This document shows, piece by piece, positions 1 through 9,746 of a stretch of 64,000 nt of DNA. The translations under genes and the position numbers were made by a program. Below the pieces are notes generated by a model. It was given only the letters and a program-made list of their open reading frames with translations, was not told the DNA's origin and made no database searches. Source of the stretch: Candidatus Mycolicibacterium alkanivorans. Its GTDB lineage: Bacteria > Actinomycetota > Actinomycetes > Mycobacteriales > Mycobacteriaceae. The stretch lies in NCBI RefSeq assembly GCF_022760805.1, contig NZ_JAIVFL010000001.1:1612001-1676000 (forward strand), written 5' to 3'. Position 1 is the first letter of the stretch. Every line of letters starts with the position of its first letter.

Positions 1-123
1 ATGTCGATCGCCGATGTGGTCGACAAGGGGTCGCTGGATCGGGGAGAGAGAGAGAAGAAGACGAAGGCTAAAGCGAAGGCTGAGGAGATTCTCAACGACG
101 TCGCCAAGCCGCCGCGGCTGTAG
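1..123 (+). CDS. C-terminal fragment of a CDS whose 5' end lies outside the window
   Basis: Frame 1 is open from the first base to a TAG at 121-123 and encodes about 40 residues. The ATG at base 1 need not be the true start. The tail is rich in Lys, Ala and Glu and is hydrophilic. By synteny with M. tuberculosis it could be the end of an Rv1156-like gene, which I remember as an HhH-GPD-type base-excision repair family protein, but the 40 visible residues do not establish this. It is transcribed toward the convergent Ala/Pro-rich gene that ends at 226. The 100 bases between them show no obvious terminator. Confidence 0.5.
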   Translation: MSIADVVDKGSLDRGEREKKTKAKAKAEEILNDVAKPPRL

Positions 124-225
124 TGGCGGGTTGGTAGGCGGCGTGGTCGCGGAGCATGGCCCACAGCACGGGCCGATCCATCGTCGGGCCGGGATTCCTC
201 AAGCCTAGCGCGCGAATTCGCCGCC

Positions 226-1288
226 TCAGGGGACTACGGTCGAGCCGATCGTCGGCATGAAGGTGCACTGCTTTTCGACGGTGGTCACCTGGCCGAAGAT
301 CGTCGACATGATGCTGCCCGAGCCGGTGTCGGCGATGGCGGTCAGCGTCGTGGGCCCCTGCGGGTTGATCGCCGGGTTGGGCTTGAGCGTCGCGCTACCG
401 GACCGCCCGGTGGTGAGGTTGACCCACGTGACATTCAGCGGCAGCTTCTGCTCGGCGGCCGGCGCCGGCGTGCCCACAGCGGTGAACACGTAGGCGGTCT
501 GGCCCCGGCCCGGCCCGGGGCTGGGGATCTTCGCGGGCCCAGCAACCGAGATCGCGGTCGCGATGACGTTGCCGCCGTCAGCCAGGCACCCGTTGCTGAT
601 CGACGGGTACATGAAGTCCTGGGTCGGCGGGGCGGCCGGGTCGTAGTTCGGCGCGGGCGCGGGCGCCGGAGTCGGCCCGGGCGCTGTGATCGAGTTGCCG
701 GTCGGCACCGCGGCAGGGGCAGCCGGGGTCACCGGCGTGACAGGCGTCGGCACCTCGGGCAACGCGTCGGGCGCCGGGCCGACCGCGTGCGTCGGATCGA
801 TGCCCTCGGGAAGATGGGCCTCGGCACCGGGCAGGGCGCCGGGAGCCGGGATGTGCTCAGGCAGGGGGACGGGGCCGTTGCCGGGGCCGGGCGTCAACAG
901 CGGCGCGGTGCCGTGCGCGACGCCACTCAGGGCCTGGGTGGCGGGGAGGCCGCCGCAGGCGCCGGGCCAGGAGGCCGGCGGCCCCGCCCTCCTGCACGAA
1001 CTTGGTGACCTGCTGCGCCAGCGCCGCCGAGCCGGCGGGTGTGGTGGCGTTGCCGGCCAACTGGGACGCAGCAGCCAGCAGAAGCTGCTGCGCCGACGAG
1101 GGAGTCGCCGCCGCCTGCTGGATCACCGGGCTGAGGTTCTGCACGGCCTCGAGGCCGGGCAGTTGCCCCGGATCCAGCGGGATGGTCGGGTCAGCGGACG
1201 CCACCGGACTCATGATCGCCGCGAGGACTGCGGCGGTGGTCAGGCTTGCGGCCAGCTTGGCGATCTGCGACACAGTGCGCTCCCTCAT
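226..1288 (-). pseudogene. Rv1157c-like Ala/Pro-rich secreted protein, reading frame broken once
   Basis: The gene starts at ATG 1288 (MRERTVSQIAK, with an Ala-rich signal peptide ending near VASA-DP) and reads in one frame to about 966. The continuation, including ALSGVAHGTAALLTPGPGNG and a Pro/Ala-rich region with a conserved C-terminal half, lies in another frame down to TGA at 226-228. Removing one G from the run at 964-966 joins the two frames into a protein of about 353 residues, close to the 371 I recall for Rv1157c. The lesion is either a sequencing error or a real frameshift. The start lies 14 bases after the stop of the neighbouring Ala/Pro-rich gene, so the two probably form an operon. 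Function is unknown; the product is likely exported. Confidence 0.7.
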
Positions 1289-1302
1289 CGGGTCGGTGGC
1301 GG

Positions 1303-1890
1303 TCAGGGCAGGGCGGACAGCGGCAGCAGCTGGCCGAGCCCGGCCCCGGCCGGTGCGAGCGGCTGGCTGGCCGCGGGCGGCACCTGGCCCGGGGTGTTCA
1401 CCGGCGGGTTGCTGATGCCGGGGTTGTTGCCCACCGCGACCGGGAACGGCATCGCGTCCGGGGTGAGGTTGGCCAGGCTGGCCGGCACACCGAGCTGGTT
1501 GAGCAGCGGGATGATCGGCCCGGCCACGCCACCAGCGGCTGGAGCGGTCGGTGCGGCCGCCGGCGCGGCGGGTGCGGTGACCGGGGCGCCGGGCAGCGGT
1601 GCGGGGGCAGGTGCGCCCGCGATCGGCGAGACCGGCACGGTCTGCGCCGGTGCGCCGGCAATGGACGACGCGCCGGTGAGCGCGGTGGCCGCCGTCTGCA
1701 GCAGTGCCGCGGCGCTGGCCGGGTTGGTGGCGAACTGCTGCAGCACGTTGAGCGCAGGCAGGCCGGGCGTGACGGGCGGTGCAGCCGGGTCGGCGGCGGC
1801 GGACGCGCTGAGTGCGACCGCAGCCGAGCAGAGCCCGGCAGCTGCAATCGCGTTGGCGGCGAACAGTTTTCTGAAACGTGACATGGTCAT
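1303..1890 (-). CDS. Ala/Pro-rich secreted protein, Rv1158c-like
   Basis: A 195-residue protein starting at ATG 1890 (MTMSRFRKLF) with a purine-rich GAGGGA ribosome-binding stretch upstream. Residues about 1-33 form a signal peptide ending SASAAA-DP. The remainder is dominated by Ala, Pro, Gly and Val with short motifs such as NVLQQFATNPASAAALLQ and little predicted globular structure. It lies immediately upstream of the frameshifted Rv1157c-like gene on the same strand, and the two look like diverged relatives (both have a short helical segment after the signal peptide, then Pro/Ala linkers). Synteny next to pimE matches Rv1158c. No enzymatic motif is visible and the function is unknown. Confidence 0.8.
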   Translation of the reverse strand: MTMSRFRKLFAANAIAAAGLCSAAVALSASAAADPAAPPVTPGLPALNVLQQFATNPASAAALLQTAATALTGASSIAGAPAQTVPVSPIAGAPAPAPLPGAPVTAPAAPAAAPTAPAAGGVAGPIIPLLNQLGVPASLANLTPDAMPFPVAVGNNPGISNPPVNTPGQVPPAASQPLAPAGAGLGQLLPLSALP

Positions 1891-1931
1891 CCCAATCCCT
1901 CGAGTGCAGGTCTGAACCCGAAGGTAGTCCG

Positions 1932-1937
1932 ATACTA
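1932..1937 (-). promoter_or_regulatory. Candidate -10 hexamer for the Rv1158c-Rv1157c-like operon
   Basis: TAGTAT on the minus strand matches TANNNT and would start transcription near 1925, giving a 5' leader of about 35 bases that contains the GAGGGA ribosome-binding site. No convincing -35 box was found. Confidence 0.4.
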
Positions 1938-2014
1938 GAGTTACTCAAGTGACACGTGTGGTGGTTATTCAACCGTTACGGACGTGATTGCCTTCGGTGA
2001 TCCGGTTGCGTGGC

Positions 2015-2020
2015 TACAGT
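2015..2020 (+). promoter_or_regulatory. -10 hexamer for a leaderless pimE transcript
   Basis: TACAGT ends 6 bases before GTG 2027, the spacing expected if transcription begins at the start codon. This is the main reason for choosing GTG 2027 as the start of pimE. Confidence 0.55.
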
Positions 2021-2026
2021 CGCACG

Positions 2027-3208
2027 GTGGACACGACGGCCTCGGCGGCGCGGCCAGCCTGGCTGGGTCCGGTGTTGCTGGCCATCAGCGTGGCGGCCAG
2101 GCTGGCGTGGACCTACCTCGTGCCCAGCGGTGCGAACTTTGTCGACCTGCACGTCTATCTCGGCGGCGCGGGCGCGCTGGATCACCCTGGCACGCTGTAC
2201 TCCTACGTCTACGCCGACCAGACGCCCGACTTCCCGCTGCCGTTCACCTACCCGTCGTTCGCGGCGCTGGTGTTCTACCCGCTGCATCTGCTGCCGTTCG
2301 GGCTGGTCGCGTTCTGCTGGCAGCTCGGCATCGTCGCCGCCCTCTACGGCGTGGTCCGGGTCAGCCAGCGGCTCCTTGGCGCGCCGGCCTGGCAAGGCCA
2401 CCGAGTCGCGATGCAGTGGACCGCCGTGGGGATCTGGGTCGAACCGCTGCGGAGCAACTTCGACTACGGGCAGATCAACGTCATCCTGGTGCTGGCTGTC
2501 CTGTACGCCGCCTACAGCAGCCGGTGGTGGCTGTCGGGCCTGCTGGTCGGTGTGGCGGCCGGGATCAAGCTGACCCCGGCCATCACCGGGGCGTACTTCC
2601 TGGGCATGCGCCGCTGGGGTGCAGCGGCCTTCTCGGCGGTCGTCTTCTTCGCCACCGTCGGGCTGTCGGTCGCGGTGATCGGCCAGCAGGCCCGCTTCTA
2701 TTTCACCGACCTGCTCGGTGACGCCGGCCGCGTCGGCCCGATCGGAACCTCGTTCAATCAGTCCTGGCGCGGCGCCATCTCGCGCATCCTCGGTCACGAT
2801 GCCGGCTACGGGCCTGTCGTGCTGGCCGGGATTGCGGTGACGGCGGTGCTGGCGGTGCTGGCCTGGTGCGCGCTGGACGGCGACCGCCTCGGATCGCTGT
2901 TGGTGGTGCAGCTTTTCGGCCTGCTGATCTCGCCGATCTCATGGACTCATCACTGGGTGTGGTTGGTGCCGTTGATGATCTGGCTCATCCACGGGCCGTG
3001 GCGAACCCGCGCGGGCGCGCGGTTGCTGGGCTGGGGCTGGCTGGTGCTGACACTGATCGGCGTGCCATGGCTGCTCAGTTTCGCCCAGCCGACGATCTGG
3101 CAGATCAGCCGGCCCTGGTATCTGGCCTGGCCGGGCCTGATCTACCTCGTGGCAACGCTGGCAACGCTGGCCTGGATCGTGGCTAGCGGTCGCCGACAAT
3201 CCCGTTGA
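2027..3208 (+). CDS. pimE: PimE, polyprenol-phosphomannose-dependent alpha-1,2-mannosyltransferase
   Basis: PimE adds alpha-1,2-linked mannose to phosphatidylinositol mannosides (the PIM4-to-PIM5 step) at the outer face of the plasma membrane. The 393-residue product is a GT87-family (GT-C fold) polytopic protein with many hydrophobic helices. The early loop contains NFVDLHVY, which carries the Asp expected for the catalytic site of this family. An upstream TTG at 1988 would add 13 residues, but the -10 hexamer 6 bases before GTG 2027 favours the shorter leaderless form. The 3' end overlaps the convergent phhB gene by 26 bases. Order Rv1157c/Rv1158c-pimE-phhB-mutT2 matches M. tuberculosis. 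Confidence 0.9.
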   Translation: MDTTASAARPAWLGPVLLAISVAARLAWTYLVPSGANFVDLHVYLGGAGALDHPGTLYSYVYADQTPDFPLPFTYPSFAALVFYPLHLLPFGLVAFCWQLGIVAALYGVVRVSQRLLGAPAWQGHRVAMQWTAVGIWVEPLRSNFDYGQINVILVLAVLYAAYSSRWWLSGLLVGVAAGIKLTPAITGAYFLGMRRWGAAAFSAVVFFATVGLSVAVIGQQARFYFTDLLGDAGRVGPIGTSFNQSWRGAISRILGHDAGYGPVVLAGIAVTAVLAVLAWCALDGDRLGSLLVVQLFGLLISPISWTHHWVWLVPLMIWLIHGPWRTRAGARLLGWGWLVLTLIGVPWLLSFAQPTIWQISRPWYLAWPGLIYLVATLATLAWIVASGRRQSR

Positions 3209-3470
3209 TGGCGGATGCCATCTGCACGTCCTTGTCGGTGATTCCGCCCTCGGAATGTGTCACGAGGGCGAAAGTGACTGTCCGCCAGCGAATATCGATG
3301 TCGGGGTGATGGTCCTTACTCTCGGCGTGTTCGGCGACGCGGTGCACGGCGTCGATGCCGTCGAGGAACGTCAGGAACTTCACCGAGCGGCGCAGGGCAC
3401 CGCCGGTGCGCTCCCAGCCGCCGAGATCCTTGATGGCAGAATCAATTTCTTCATCGGTTAACACGGCCAT
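3183..3470 (-). CDS. phhB: Pterin-4-alpha-carbinolamine dehydratase
   Basis: A 95-residue protein of the pterin carbinolamine dehydratase family, which dehydrates 4a-hydroxytetrahydropterin during pterin cofactor recycling. The central stretch [18 protein letters not shown] has the family's histidine cluster and the HHPD motif, followed by the [17 protein letters not shown] strand and the C-terminal helix. The start is set at ATG 3470 ([10 protein letters not shown]) because a TACCGT hexamer ends 6 bases before it. It is divergent from mutT2 across only 25 bases and convergent with pimE, whose 3' end it overlaps by 26 bases. The partner hydroxylase is not in this window. Confidence 0.88.
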   Translation of the reverse strand: MAVLTDEEIDSAIKDLGGWERTGGALRRSVKFLTFLDGIDAVHRVAEHAESKDHHPDIDIRWRTVTFALVTHSEGGITDKDVQMASAINGIVGDR

Positions 3471-3476
3471 ACTTCG

Positions 3477-3488
3477 ACGGTATACCGT
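3477..3488. promoter_or_regulatory. Perfect 12-bp palindrome carrying the -10 elements of both phhB and mutT2
   Basis: ACGGTATACCGT is its own reverse complement. Read on the plus strand, TACCGT (3483-3488) ends 7 bases before GTG 3496 of mutT2. Read on the minus strand, TACCGT (3482-3477) ends 6 bases before ATG 3470 of phhB. Both genes therefore look leaderless, with -10 hexamers that abut on opposite strands. Confidence 0.6.
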
Positions 3489-3495
3489 CACTCGC

Positions 3496-3903
3496 GTGCC
3501 TCACCAGGTCGTCGTCGCCGGAGCCCTGATCTCCGGTGCGATGCTCCTGGTCGCACAGCGGCAGCGTCCGCCGGAACTCGCCGGGTTGTGGGAGCTGCCG
3601 GGCGGGAAGGTCGCGCCGGGGGAGACCGACGCCGACGCGCTCGTGCGGGAGCTGCGCGAGGAACTCGGGGTCGACGTCGTCGTCGGTGATCGGCTCGGCG
3701 TCGACGTCCCTATCGGCGGGTCGTTGATCCTGCGCGCCTATCTCGTCACTCATACCGACGGCGAGCTACATCCCCACGACCACCGCGCGCTGCGATGGGT
3801 GAATTCTGACGACCTGGACTCGCTGGACTGGGTCCCGGCGGATCGGGCCTGGCTGCCGGAGCTCTCGAAACGCCTTGGGCGGGGTCACCGGCGACCAACG
3901 TGA
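3496..3903 (+). CDS. mutT2: MutT2, NUDIX nucleotide-sanitizing hydrolase
   Basis: A 135-residue single-domain NUDIX protein likely to hydrolyse oxidised or non-canonical dNTPs to monophosphates. The Nudix box is complete: GGKVAPGE then the REL-REELG segment (residues about 37-59), preceded by [10 protein letters not shown]. The C-terminal part has DHRALRW and [12 protein letters not shown], as in the mycobacterial MutT2. GTG 3496 is chosen because the sequence from there ([11 protein letters not shown]) aligns with the known N-terminus and because of the -10 hexamer 7 bases upstream. A longer open frame extends back through phhB and is not credible. The stop lies about 150 bases before the next gene's likely start. 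Confidence 0.9.
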   Translation: MPHQVVVAGALISGAMLLVAQRQRPPELAGLWELPGGKVAPGETDADALVRELREELGVDVVVGDRLGVDVPIGGSLILRAYLVTHTDGELHPHDHRALRWVNSDDLDSLDWVPADRAWLPELSKRLGRGHRRPT

Positions 3904-4055
3904 GTACTACGGTCCCCGCGGTCGAGGCGGTCCCCAAGACAACGATGAGCGCGATGGTGAGTACTTCCCAGACCGTCCTGTCGCACCTCCATCTGACGGT
4001 GGTAATTCAGGCTAACTCCGCGGGGGTTTGCATCCGGTGCGGAAAGGCTGCTGAA

Positions 4056-4682
4056 ATGCCGAGGGTGGGGACCCTGGCGACGCTGTCGCGGCAGTGCTGG
4101 CTATTCGCCGTGGGTTCGTCCTTCTTCGCGCTCGCGACCCTGCCCGGCTTCTCGGCCGTTGCCGGGGCGGGCGCCGCCAACTGGCTGTGCTTCGTCGGCT
4201 CCTGGTTCTTCACCGCCGCGGCGTGGACGCAATTACGGCTCTCCGGGCCGCCCCTGAAACTGGAATGGCTCTCGGCGGCAATCCAATTCGCCGGAACCAT
4301 ACTGTTCAACGTCAGCACCGGAACCGCGGTGTGGGCGCATGCGACCGGGGTGCGCCGCCACTACGTGTGGGCGCCCGACGCGTTGGGGTCAGTTGCCTTC
4401 CTGGTGAGCGCGGCACTGGGGGTGGCCGCCACTACGATCGCGATAGGCCTGATCGCGCTGGGCTCGCGGGACTGGCAGGCGGAGTGGATCAACATGATCG
4501 GATCGATCGCCTTCGGTGTCTCCGCGGTGGGTGCGTTCGTGCGGCGCACCGGGATCACCGAAGACGCGCTGTTGGCGAACCTCGGCACCTTCCTCGGGGC
4601 GCTGTGTTTTCTTGGTGCGGCCCTGCTGGTTCTTCCTCGTTTTCGCAAAAGGGCACCTGCGCTGCGAGAATCAGGGCCGTGA
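4056..4682 (+). CDS. Polytopic membrane protein, possibly YrhK-like
   Basis: A 208-residue protein with six or more hydrophobic segments, including a WLCFVGSWFFTAAAWTQL-type helix that resembles the YrhK family. The start is set at ATG 4056 (MPRVGTLATL) because GGAAAGG lies 8-9 bases upstream. The frame is also open from GTG 3900, overlapping the mutT2 stop, but the extra 52 residues look non-coding. The last codons overlap typA: the TGA at 4680-4682 shares bases with typA's GTG at 4679, suggesting coupled translation. In M. tuberculosis narGHJI sits between mutT2 and typA; here this gene is the only occupant. Substrate or role unknown. Confidence 0.7.
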   Translation: MPRVGTLATLSRQCWLFAVGSSFFALATLPGFSAVAGAGAANWLCFVGSWFFTAAAWTQLRLSGPPLKLEWLSAAIQFAGTILFNVSTGTAVWAHATGVRRHYVWAPDALGSVAFLVSAALGVAATTIAIGLIALGSRDWQAEWINMIGSIAFGVSAVGAFVRRTGITEDALLANLGTFLGALCFLGAALLVLPRFRKRAPALRESGP

Positions 4683-6577
4683 ACAACCAAGACTTCCGCA
4701 ATGTGGCCATCGTCGCGCACGTCGATCACGGCAAGACGACCCTGGTTGACGCCATGCTGCGGCAGTCCGGAGCGCTGACGCACCGCGGCGACGACACCGT
4801 CGAGCGGCTGATGGACTCCGGTGATCTGGAGAAGGAAAAAGGCATCACCATCCTGGCCAAGAACACCGCCGTGCACCGCCGTCACCCCGACGGTTCCATG
4901 ACGGTGATCAACGTCATAGACACCCCCGGCCACGCCGACTTCGGTGGCGAGGTCGAACGCGGCCTGTCCATGGTCGACGGGGTGCTGCTGCTGGTCGACG
5001 CCTCAGAGGGGCCGCTGCCGCAGACCCGGTTCGTGCTGCGCAAGGCGCTGGCCGCGCACCTGCCGGTGATCCTGGTGGTCAACAAGACTGACCGGCCCGA
5101 CGCCCGCATCGCCGAGGTCGTCGAGGAGAGCCACGACCTGCTGCTCGACGTCGCGTCTGATCTCGACGAGGAAGCGCAGGCAGCGGCCGAGAAGGCGCTC
5201 GACCTGCCCACGCTGTACGCATCGGGCCGCGCCGGCATCGCCAGCACCACGGAACCCGCCAACGGCGAGAACCCCGACGGTGAGAACCTCGACCCGCTGT
5301 TCGACGTCCTGCTCGAGCACATTCCGCCGCCGCAGGGCGATCCCGAGGCGCCACTGCAAGCGCTGGTGACCAACCTGGACGCGTCGGCCTTCCTGGGCCG
5401 GCTCGCGCTGATCCGGATATACAAGGGCCGCATCCGCAAGGGCCAGCAGGTGGCCTGGATGCGGGACGTGGACGGGCATCCCGTCATCACGAACGCCAAG
5501 ATCACCGAGCTTCTCGTCACCGAGGGCGTCGAACGCACCCCGACCGACGAGGCCGTCGCCGGTGACATCGTCGCCGTCGCCGGTATCCCGGAGATCATGA
5601 TCGGCGACACGCTCGCCGACCCCGACCATGCGCATGCCCTGCCGCGGATCACCGTCGACGAGCCTGCGATTTCGGTCACCATCGGCACCAACACCTCACC
5701 GCTGGCGGGCAAGGTGTCCGGCCACAAACTGACCGCGCGAATGGTCAAGTCCCGCTTGGATTCCGAACTGGTCGGCAACGTGTCCGTCAAGGTCGTCGAC
5801 ATCGGCCGCCCGGATGCCTGGGAGGTCCAGGGCCGCGGCGAACTCGCACTGGCCGTGCTGGTCGAGCAGATGCGCCGCGAAGGTTTCGAGCTGACCGTGG
5901 GCAAGCCGCAGGTGGTCACCAGGACCGTCGGCGGCAAGCTGCACGAGCCCTTCGAGGCGATGACGATCGACTGTCCCGACGAGTTCGTCGGCGCCATCAC
6001 CCAGCTGATGGCCGCCCGCAAAGGCCGCATGGAGGAGATGACCAACCATGCCGCCGGCTGGGTGCGGATGGACTTCATCGTCCCCAGCCGCGGGCTGATC
6101 GGGTTCCGCACCGACTTCCTGACCCTGACCCGCGGCACGGGGATCGCCAACGCGGTGTTCGACGGGTACCGGCCGTGGGCGGGGGAGATCCGCGCCCGGC
6201 ACACCGGCTCGCTGGTGTCCGACCGCAGCGGCACCGTCACCCCGTTCGCGATGATCCAGCTCGCCGACCGCGGCCAGTTCTTCGTCGAACCCGGCCAGGA
6301 CACCTACGAAGGCCAGGTGGTGGGGATCAATCCGCGCGCCGAGGACCTCGACATCAACATCACCCGCGAGAAGAAGCTGACCAACATGCGGTCCTCGACC
6401 GCCGACGTGATCGAGACCCTGGCCCGGCCGCTGGAGCTCGACCTCGAGCAGGCGATGGAGTTCTGCGCGTCCGACGAGTGCGTCGAGGTGACGCCGGAGA
6501 TCGTCCGGGTCCGCAAAGTCGAGCTCGACGCCACCACCCGGGCCCGCAGCCGATCCAAGGCTAAGGCCCGCGGCTGA
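4679..6577 (+). CDS. typA: TypA/BipA ribosome-associated GTPase
   Basis: A 632-residue translational GTPase that binds ribosomes and is linked to stress and cold adaptation and to 50S assembly. The G domain shows the P-loop [12 protein letters not shown] (residues about 13-24), the switch region [24 protein letters not shown], and NKTDRPDAR as the NKxD base-recognition motif. Domains II, III and V and the BipA-specific C-terminal domain ([23 protein letters not shown]) follow. Length is close to the 628 residues I recall for M. tuberculosis. GTG 4679 overlaps the preceding gene's stop by 4 bases. The Lys/Arg-rich C-terminal tail is typical of actinobacterial copies. Confidence 0.96.
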   Translation: MNNQDFRNVAIVAHVDHGKTTLVDAMLRQSGALTHRGDDTVERLMDSGDLEKEKGITILAKNTAVHRRHPDGSMTVINVIDTPGHADFGGEVERGLSMVDGVLLLVDASEGPLPQTRFVLRKALAAHLPVILVVNKTDRPDARIAEVVEESHDLLLDVASDLDEEAQAAAEKALDLPTLYASGRAGIASTTEPANGENPDGENLDPLFDVLLEHIPPPQGDPEAPLQALVTNLDASAFLGRLALIRIYKGRIRKGQQVAWMRDVDGHPVITNAKITELLVTEGVERTPTDEAVAGDIVAVAGIPEIMIGDTLADPDHAHALPRITVDEPAISVTIGTNTSPLAGKVSGHKLTARMVKSRLDSELVGNVSVKVVDIGRPDAWEVQGRGELALAVLVEQMRREGFELTVGKPQVVTRTVGGKLHEPFEAMTIDCPDEFVGAITQLMAARKGRMEEMTNHAAGWVRMDFIVPSRGLIGFRTDFLTLTRGTGIANAVFDGYRPWAGEIRARHTGSLVSDRSGTVTPFAMIQLADRGQFFVEPGQDTYEGQVVGINPRAEDLDINITREKKLTNMRSSTADVIETLARPLELDLEQAMEFCASDECVEVTPEIVRVRKVELDATTRARSRSKAKARG

Positions 6578-6586
6578 CCGGCTCGA

Positions 6587-6592
6587 TACGCT
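6587..6592 (+). promoter_or_regulatory. -10 hexamer for a leaderless lpqW transcript
   Basis: TACGCT ends 7 bases before GTG 6600 and lies just after the typA stop, so lpqW can be transcribed independently of typA. Confidence 0.5.
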
Positions 6593-6599
6593 GAAGGGC

Positions 6600-8501
6600 G
6601 TGCGGACCGGACCGAGCAGACTGCAAACCGCTGCAGTGCTGCTGTCCGTGCTGGTCACAGCCGCGTGCACGGTCAGTCCGCCGCCCGCCCCGCAGAGCAC
6701 CGAGACCTCGCAGACGCTGAGCCCGCCGCCGCCGAAGGCGACCCAGATCGTCATGGGCATCGACTCGATCGGCGCGGGCTTCAATCCGCACCTGCTGTCG
6801 GACCAGTCGCCAGTCAACGCCGCCATTGCCGCGTTGGTGCTGCCCAGTTCGTTTCGGCCGGTGCCGGATCCGTCGACGCCGACGGGCTCGCGGTGGGAGA
6901 TCGACACCACGTTGCTGGTCTCGGCGGAGGTGACGAACGAGAGCCCGTTCACCGTCACCTACAAGATCCGGCCCGAAGCGTCGTGGACCGACAACGCGCC
7001 GATCGCCGCCGACGACTTCTGGTATCTGTGGCGCCAGATGGTCAGCCGGCCCGGGGTGGTCGACCCGGCAGGCTATGACCTGATCACCGGGGTGCAGTCG
7101 ATCGACGGCGGCAAGACGGCGGTGGTGACGTTCTCCCAGCCGTATCCGGCCTGGCGGGAGCTGTTCAGCGATCTGCTTCCCGCCCACATCGTCAAGGACG
7201 TTCCGGGCGGCTTCCCGGCCGGGCTGTCGCGAGCCATGCCGGTGACCGGCGGCCAGTTCCGGGTGGACAACATCGATCCGCAGCGTGACGAGATCCTGCT
7301 GGCGCGCAACGACCGGTTCTGGGGTCCGCCAGCCCATCCCGATCAGATCTTATTCCGGCGAGCGGGCGCACCGGCCGCGCTGGCGGACTCGATTCGCAAC
7401 GGTGACACGCAGGTGGCCCAAGTACACGGTGGCGCAGCGGCTTTCGCGCAGCTGTCGGCGATCCCGGATGTGCGAACCAACCGGATCAACACCCCACGGG
7501 TGATGCAGCTGACGCTGCGCGCCCAGGAGGACAAGCTCGCCAATCCCCGTGTGCGCAAGGCGATTCTGGGTCTGGTCGACGTGAACCTGCTCGCCGCGGT
7601 CGGTGCGGGCAGCGACAACACCGTCACGCTGGCCCAGGCGCAGGTGCGTGCCCCGAGTGATCCCGGCTACGTGCCGACCGCGCCGCCCGCGCTGGGCAAG
7701 GTGCGCTCGCTGGAGTTGTTGGAGCAGGCCGGTTTTCAGGTGGACCGCACGCCGACCGAGTCGCCGGTCGCGCCGCTGCCGGTGGGATCGCGCACCACTG
7801 CGCAGTCGCCGGGACCGCCGGAGATCACCCGCGGGCGCATCAGCAAGGACGGCGAGACGCTGTCGATTGTGATCGGGGTGGCGGCCAACGACCCGACCTC
7901 CGTCGCGGTGACCAACACCGCCGCCGACCAGCTGCGCAGCGTCGGCATCGCGGCGACGGTGCTGGCGCTTGATCCGCCGGTGCTCTACGGAGATGCGTTG
8001 GTGAACAACCGCGTTGACGCGATCGTCGGCTGGCACGCCGCCGGTGGCGACCTGGCAACACTGCTCGCCTCGCGCTACGGCTGTCCGGCGCTCGAGGCCA
8101 CCGCGGTGTCGACGGCCCCGAGTGGCAGCGCGACGCCGTCGGCGTCACCGTCTGCGGATCCGCCCACCGCGGGTCCGAGTCCGACTGCCACCTCGACGAC
8201 GGCCCCGCCACTTCCGGCACCAGAGAGCGGTGCGCTGGTGCAGGCGCCGTCGAACTTGACCGGCATCTGCGACCGGTCCATTCAGCCGAGTATCAGTGCG
8301 GCCCTTGATGGTTCAGCCAACATCAACGACGTCATCAACGCGGTCGAACCGCGGTTGTGGAACATGTCGACCGTGCTGCCGATCCTGCAGGACACCACGA
8401 TCGTCGCCGCGGGTCCCAGCGTGCAGAACGTCAGCCTCACCGGGGCGGTACCGGTCGGCATCGTCGGTGACGCCGGCCGTTGGGTGAAGACCGCGCAGTA
8501 G
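6600..8501 (+). CDS. lpqW: LpqW, lipoprotein of the family-5 solute-binding fold
   Basis: A 633-residue exported lipoprotein. In mycobacteria LpqW acts in the PIM/lipoarabinomannan pathway, affecting the PimE-dependent branch, and does not serve as an ordinary oligopeptide importer. Residues 1-22 are a signal peptide with a lipidation Cys at 23 in VTAAC; Thr at -3 is unusual for a lipobox. The mature protein has SBP_bac_5-like segments ([46 protein letters not shown]). A Pro/Ser/Thr-rich insertion near residues 500-545 interrupts the C-terminal lobe. Its functional partner pimE is 4 kb upstream. The stop is 3 bases from the stop of the convergent next gene. Confidence 0.92.
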   Translation: MRTGPSRLQTAAVLLSVLVTAACTVSPPPAPQSTETSQTLSPPPPKATQIVMGIDSIGAGFNPHLLSDQSPVNAAIAALVLPSSFRPVPDPSTPTGSRWEIDTTLLVSAEVTNESPFTVTYKIRPEASWTDNAPIAADDFWYLWRQMVSRPGVVDPAGYDLITGVQSIDGGKTAVVTFSQPYPAWRELFSDLLPAHIVKDVPGGFPAGLSRAMPVTGGQFRVDNIDPQRDEILLARNDRFWGPPAHPDQILFRRAGAPAALADSIRNGDTQVAQVHGGAAAFAQLSAIPDVRTNRINTPRVMQLTLRAQEDKLANPRVRKAILGLVDVNLLAAVGAGSDNTVTLAQAQVRAPSDPGYVPTAPPALGKVRSLELLEQAGFQVDRTPTESPVAPLPVGSRTTAQSPGPPEITRGRISKDGETLSIVIGVAANDPTSVAVTNTAADQLRSVGIAATVLALDPPVLYGDALVNNRVDAIVGWHAAGGDLATLLASRYGCPALEATAVSTAPSGSATPSASPSADPPTAGPSPTATSTTAPPLPAPESGALVQAPSNLTGICDRSIQPSISAALDGSANINDVINAVEPRLWNMSTVLPILQDTTIVAAGPSVQNVSLTGAVPVGIVGDAGRWVKTAQ

Positions 8502-8504
8502 CCC

Positions 8505-9611
8505 CTAGCCGGACGCTGATGCGCCCCGGCCGCCGGCGCTTTGAGCCCGGCCCGATCCTGGTCTGGGCTGGTCGGGGCCCGGCGTATGCGGCTCAGTCCG
8601 CTCGCTTGTGGCCTGCCCCGCCGAGTGCGAGGCGTTCCCGGTCCCGGGCGTGCCGGCCGAGGAACTGCTCCGAGTCCGCGGTTGGTCTGCGGCCGAGGCG
8701 GCAGCCGACAGTGGCGCGGGTGTCAGGCGTGCCGGTGTGGCGGCGCGCCTGCTGCCGCTGGTGCTCTTCATGTCCCCTGGCTTGTTGCGGCCTGGCGCTG
8801 AGACCGCGGCGGGCTGGGGATCGGACGCTGAACTCGCGGTGCCAGCCGAGGCGATGCCGGACTGCGGGGAGGTCTCAACGCTGCCGGTGGCCACCGCACT
8901 CGTTGCCGACTCGGGCGTATTCGGTTGTCTCGCAAGCTGTCCGAAGATGTTGTTGATGCCGCCGACCAGGATGAGTCCAGGGTTGAAGAATGCCTTGATG
9001 GCCTCGACAACAGCCTCGACTGCCGCCGGCAGATCACCGTTGAAGAACTTCTGCACCACCTTGACCACCAGGTTGGGCGTGTTGACGATGGCGTCCACCG
9101 CGGCGTACGCAGCCTCGGACACCTTGTTGCCCAGGTAGGTGGTGTCGGCGGCCGCGAGGTCGGACACGATCTGCTGGATGCCGGGTGTGCTGGCGGCCGA
9201 CAGAACCGGCGACAGCGTCGAGGAGGTAGACGGTGCGCCGTCCGGTGTCCGGACGGGCGGAATCTCGTTGGCCGCCGGTGTGGAGAACGATTGCGCTCCG
9301 GTGCCGGCGGCTGCTGGCACCGGTGTGATGCTTGCTCCGGAGGTGACCCCACTGCTGATGCGATCGGCTTCGGCCGCCAGTGCGCCAAGGATCTGCGCCA
9401 GTGCTGTGTCGAAGCCGCCGACAGCCGATGGCTGGCGAATGGACTTCAGCAGGTTCTTGTCGAACGGGATGAGGGCCTCGGGGCTCGTCGACAGCTGGGT
9501 CGTGGAGATCTGCAGGTCCCTGACCGGAGGCGCGACAGGATTGGCGACGATAACTGCTGCCGCCACCAGTGCCACTCCTGTGGTCAGGATTGGCCCCATC
9601 GCCTTTCTCAC
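8505..9611 (-). CDS. Secreted protein with a low-complexity C-terminal tail, family unknown
   Basis: A 368-residue protein. GTG 9611 is supported by GGGAGGAG upstream at good spacing. Residues 1-30 are hydrophobic (VALVAAAVIVANPVAPP) and look like a signal peptide or anchor. A helical middle part (about 40-235) includes NKVSEAAYAAVDAIVNTP and FFNPGLILVGGINNIFGQL. The last 130 residues are Ser/Ala/Thr/Pro/Gly-rich and probably disordered. The layout is the same as that of the protein encoded at 12519-13550, so they may be distant paralogs. It occupies the place where M. tuberculosis has the Rv1167c-PPE17-PE11 genes. Function unknown; the N-terminal proline motif suggests an envelope or secreted role. 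Confidence 0.75.
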   Translation of the reverse strand: MRKAMGPILTTGVALVAAAVIVANPVAPPVRDLQISTTQLSTSPEALIPFDKNLLKSIRQPSAVGGFDTALAQILGALAAEADRISSGVTSGASITPVPAAAGTGAQSFSTPAANEIPPVRTPDGAPSTSSTLSPVLSAASTPGIQQIVSDLAAADTTYLGNKVSEAAYAAVDAIVNTPNLVVKVVQKFFNGDLPAAVEAVVEAIKAFFNPGLILVGGINNIFGQLARQPNTPESATSAVATGSVETSPQSGIASAGTASSASDPQPAAVSAPGRNKPGDMKSTSGSRRAATPARLTPAPLSAAASAADQPRTRSSSSAGTPGTGNASHSAGQATSERTEPHTPGPDQPRPGSGRAQSAGGRGASASG

Positions 9612-9746
9612 GCCGTCTCCTCCCGCCGTTGGCGGCTCGGCTCTTGCAGGACTCTACCTGAGAACAAGCTGATAAGTCCGCAGACTGAACCTGAGAGCGT
9701 GCCGATGCGGTGGCGGCGTTTGCGCGCGACCTGCAGGACATTGGTG

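Noticed and set aside
92-181. Minus-strand micro-ORF MDRPVLWAMLRDHAAYQPAT..., resembling the end of a transposase
   Set aside because: Only 29 codons, partly antisense to the upstream gene, with no inverted repeat or flanking duplication; the resemblance is an impression that cannot support a mobile element.
686-1915. 409-codon plus-strand open frame over the two Ala/Pro-rich genes
   Set aside because: It is antisense to genes with signal peptides and ribosome-binding sites; high GC makes long antisense frames common.
4882-6303. 473-codon minus-strand open frame opposite typA
   Set aside because: Ser/Arg/Thr-rich antisense frame of a highly conserved GTPase gene; no start signal or domain.
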